NCBI GenBank assembly: GCA_964391675.1
Contig: CAYMMX010000001.1
Coordinates: 186,001 to 250,000 of the forward strand
Length of the DNA: 64,000 nt
Source of the DNA: CAYMMX01 sp964391675
GTDB taxonomy: Bacteria; Cyanobacteriota; Vampirovibrionia; Gastranaerophilales; Gastranaerophilaceae
Direction of reading: 5' to 3'
In this document: positions 63,093 to 64,000 of the stretch, piece by piece
How positions within the stretch are numbered: position 1 is the first letter of the stretch
Layout of the letters: each line of letters starts with the position of its first letter
The notes under the pieces: model-generated
Seen by the model: the letters and a program-made list of their open reading frames with translations, nothing else
Database searches by the model: none
Told to the model about the DNA's origin: nothing
Made by a program: the position numbers and the translations under genes

Positions 63093-63736
63093 TGAAAAGC
63101 AACATATTAATAGTTGAAGATCATGAACTTACCAGATTTGGATTAAAAACAACATTTGATGGCGTTGATTTTATTAAAAATGTTTATGAAGCCGATAATG
63201 CTGATAAAGCTATTAGCGTTTTTAATAATAACAAAATTGATTTAATAATTATGGATTTAGGGTTGCCAAATATAAACGGAATAGATATTACAAAAAAAAT
63301 ACGTTTAAAAAACAAAGAAGTTAAAATTGTAATTTTAACTTCTCATAATGATGAAAAAGAAGTATTAGAAAGTCTTAAAGCAGGCGCAAATGCATACTGT
63401 TCAAAAGAAATTAATCCGTCAAGATTAATAGAAGTTGTAAATTCTGTTTTAGACGGAGCTTCCTGGTTTGATCCCAGCATTGCTTATGTTGTATTAAAAG
63501 CTGCAAAAAATACGAATGTCGTGGAAAATTCTTTAAAAAATGATTATAATTTAACTACAAGAGAAACTCAAATTCTGAAGCTGATAACGGAAGGTTACAG
63601 TAATAATGAAATTGCCAGAGAGCTTTTTGTAAGCATTAACACTACAAAGGCACATGTAGCAAATATTTTGCAAAAACTGGAAGTAGAAGACAGGCTCCAA
63701 GCCGCAATTAAAGCTCTAAAAAATAAAATTGTTTAA
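63092..63736 (+). CDS. NarL/FixJ-type response regulator
   Basis: 214 aa. Receiver domain starts ILIVEDHELTRFGL with acidic pocket and phospho-acceptor Asp in IIMDLGLPNINGID (about 54), conserved Thr/Ser in ILTSHND and Lys in AYCSKEINP. The LuxR-type output domain (about 150-214) has LTTRETQILKLITEGYSNNEIARE (in pieces) and TTKAHVANILQKL. The kinase is not in the window. Translationally coupled to the secreted TPR gene. Its output domain closely resembles the orphan HTH at 52297. Confidence 0.93.
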   Translation: MKSNILIVEDHELTRFGLKTTFDGVDFIKNVYEADNADKAISVFNNNKIDLIIMDLGLPNINGIDITKKIRLKNKEVKIVILTSHNDEKEVLESLKAGANAYCSKEINPSRLIEVVNSVLDGASWFDPSIAYVVLKAAKNTNVVENSLKNDYNLTTRETQILKLITEGYSNNEIARELFVSINTTKAHVANILQKLEVEDRLQAAIKALKNKIV

Positions 63737-63750
63737 TATATTATAAAAAA

Positions 63751-63785
63751 GCGAAATAATAATTTCGCGTTAGGATGTAAAAATG
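63751..63785 (+). promoter_or_regulatory. Start-proximal hairpin motif before the last receiver gene
   Basis: GCGAAAT-AATA-ATTTCGC (63751-63768), then GTTAGGATGT, an A-run and the ATG at 63783. It has the same order as the alaS and rpmA leaders, but a GTTAGGATG instead of GTGTAAYGG. AGGAT serves as ribosome site. Confidence 0.45.
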
Positions 63786-64000
63786 TCAGAAATAGCAAAA
63801 ATTTTAATAGTAGATGATAATCCAAAGTATTTACAAGATGCCTTACCTATGTATGGTTATGATGTTGCAATTGCAACAGATGGTGTCCAGGCTCTTAAAA
63901 TACTTGCAAAAACAAATGTAAAAGATGAAGAACCTTTTGATTTAATTCTGCTTGATATTATGATGCCGAATATGAATGGTTGGGATACTTTAAAATCGAT
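63783..64000 (+). CDS. CheY-like receiver protein (truncated by the window end)
   Basis: First 72 codons only. Receiver start AKILIVDDNPKYLQDALPMYGYDV with the acidic DD pair and phospho-acceptor Asp in FDLILLDIMMPNMNGWDTL. Gly-Val-Gln-Ala-Leu pattern (DGVQALKIL) is standard. Whether a further output or kinase domain follows cannot be seen. It is 46 bp after the NarL-type regulator, in the same direction, probably in the same signalling cluster. Confidence 0.88.
   Translation, partial: MSEIAKILIVDDNPKYLQDALPMYGYDVAIATDGVQALKILAKTNVKDEEPFDLILLDIMMPNMNGWDTLKS

Overview
The window looks like a chromosome segment of a non-photosynthetic relative of cyanobacteria, most likely a gut-type Melainabacteria/Vampirovibrionia (Gastranaerophilales-like) genome. 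This is inferred from gene content, not from a marker phylogeny. The DNA is very AT-rich. The cell is diderm (BamA-like Omp85 with three POTRA domains as in cyanobacteria, Skp/OmpH, a giant beta-helix surface protein). The gene order tig-clpP-clpX is kept, tRNA genes lack an encoded CCA, and several membrane or small proteins look lineage-specific. No phage, transposase, CRISPR array or rRNA was seen.

Layout. 1-7067: the N-terminal 2355 codons of a giant Pmp-like/autotransporter adhesin, followed by divergent skp and bamA (outer-membrane assembly). 9.7-10.06 kb: a gene-free patch with three palindromic elements. 10.06-17.0 kb: a membrane protein, tRNA-Ser(GCT), a GH38 alpha-mannosidase, a B12-binding radical SAM enzyme and an alanine/glycine:Na+ symporter. 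17.1-17.36 kb: a gene-free stretch with a 10-bp tandem repeat and a strong terminator, probably a small RNA. 17.5-20.8 kb: tig-clpP-clpX. 21.0-23.8 kb: trpB and a 404-aa membrane protein behind a tryptophan-type transcription attenuator (consensus promoter, 24-aa leader peptide with Trp-Trp, terminator). 23.85-32.4 kb: a YhaM-like HD protein, ilvC, an ACT protein, rpmA, rplU, a MerR-like protein, smpB, a YhcC-type radical SAM protein, a zinc ribbon, an ADP-forming acyl-CoA synthetase and another radical SAM protein. 32.5-35.2 kb: secreted proteins, a GNAT and a glycosyltransferase; two genes here are broken by one base in poly-A tracts. 35.3-44.9 kb: alaS, an AhpD-like protein, a hemerythrin, dut, clpB and the folate genes pabA/pabBC. 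44.95-50.9 kb: a FeoA-like protein, an iron alcohol dehydrogenase, rarA and lineage-specific membrane proteins. 50.9-59.6 kb: mnmA, thiS, an orphan LuxR helix-turn-helix, glmU, a gshB-like gene, a uridine-kinase-like gene, pgk, trxB and a dolichol-phosphate-mannose-synthase-like glycosyltransferase. 59.7-64.0 kb: a signalling operon (TPR-GAF-HD-GYP, secreted TPR protein, NarL-type regulator) and a truncated CheY-like receiver.

How the parts fit. Central functions are translation (L21, L27, SmpB, AlaRS, MnmA), protein quality control (trigger factor, ClpXP, ClpB), fermentative metabolism (Pgk, iron-dependent alcohol dehydrogenase, ADP-forming acyl-CoA synthetase), amino-acid and folate synthesis, and envelope building (GlmU, BamA, Skp, glycosyltransferases). 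The strongest unusual result is the Trp attenuator placed in front of an unknown membrane protein plus trpB, with no trpA or other trp gene nearby. Second are the two poly-A-tract frameshifts within 1.4 kb, and a hairpin motif just upstream of three start codons.
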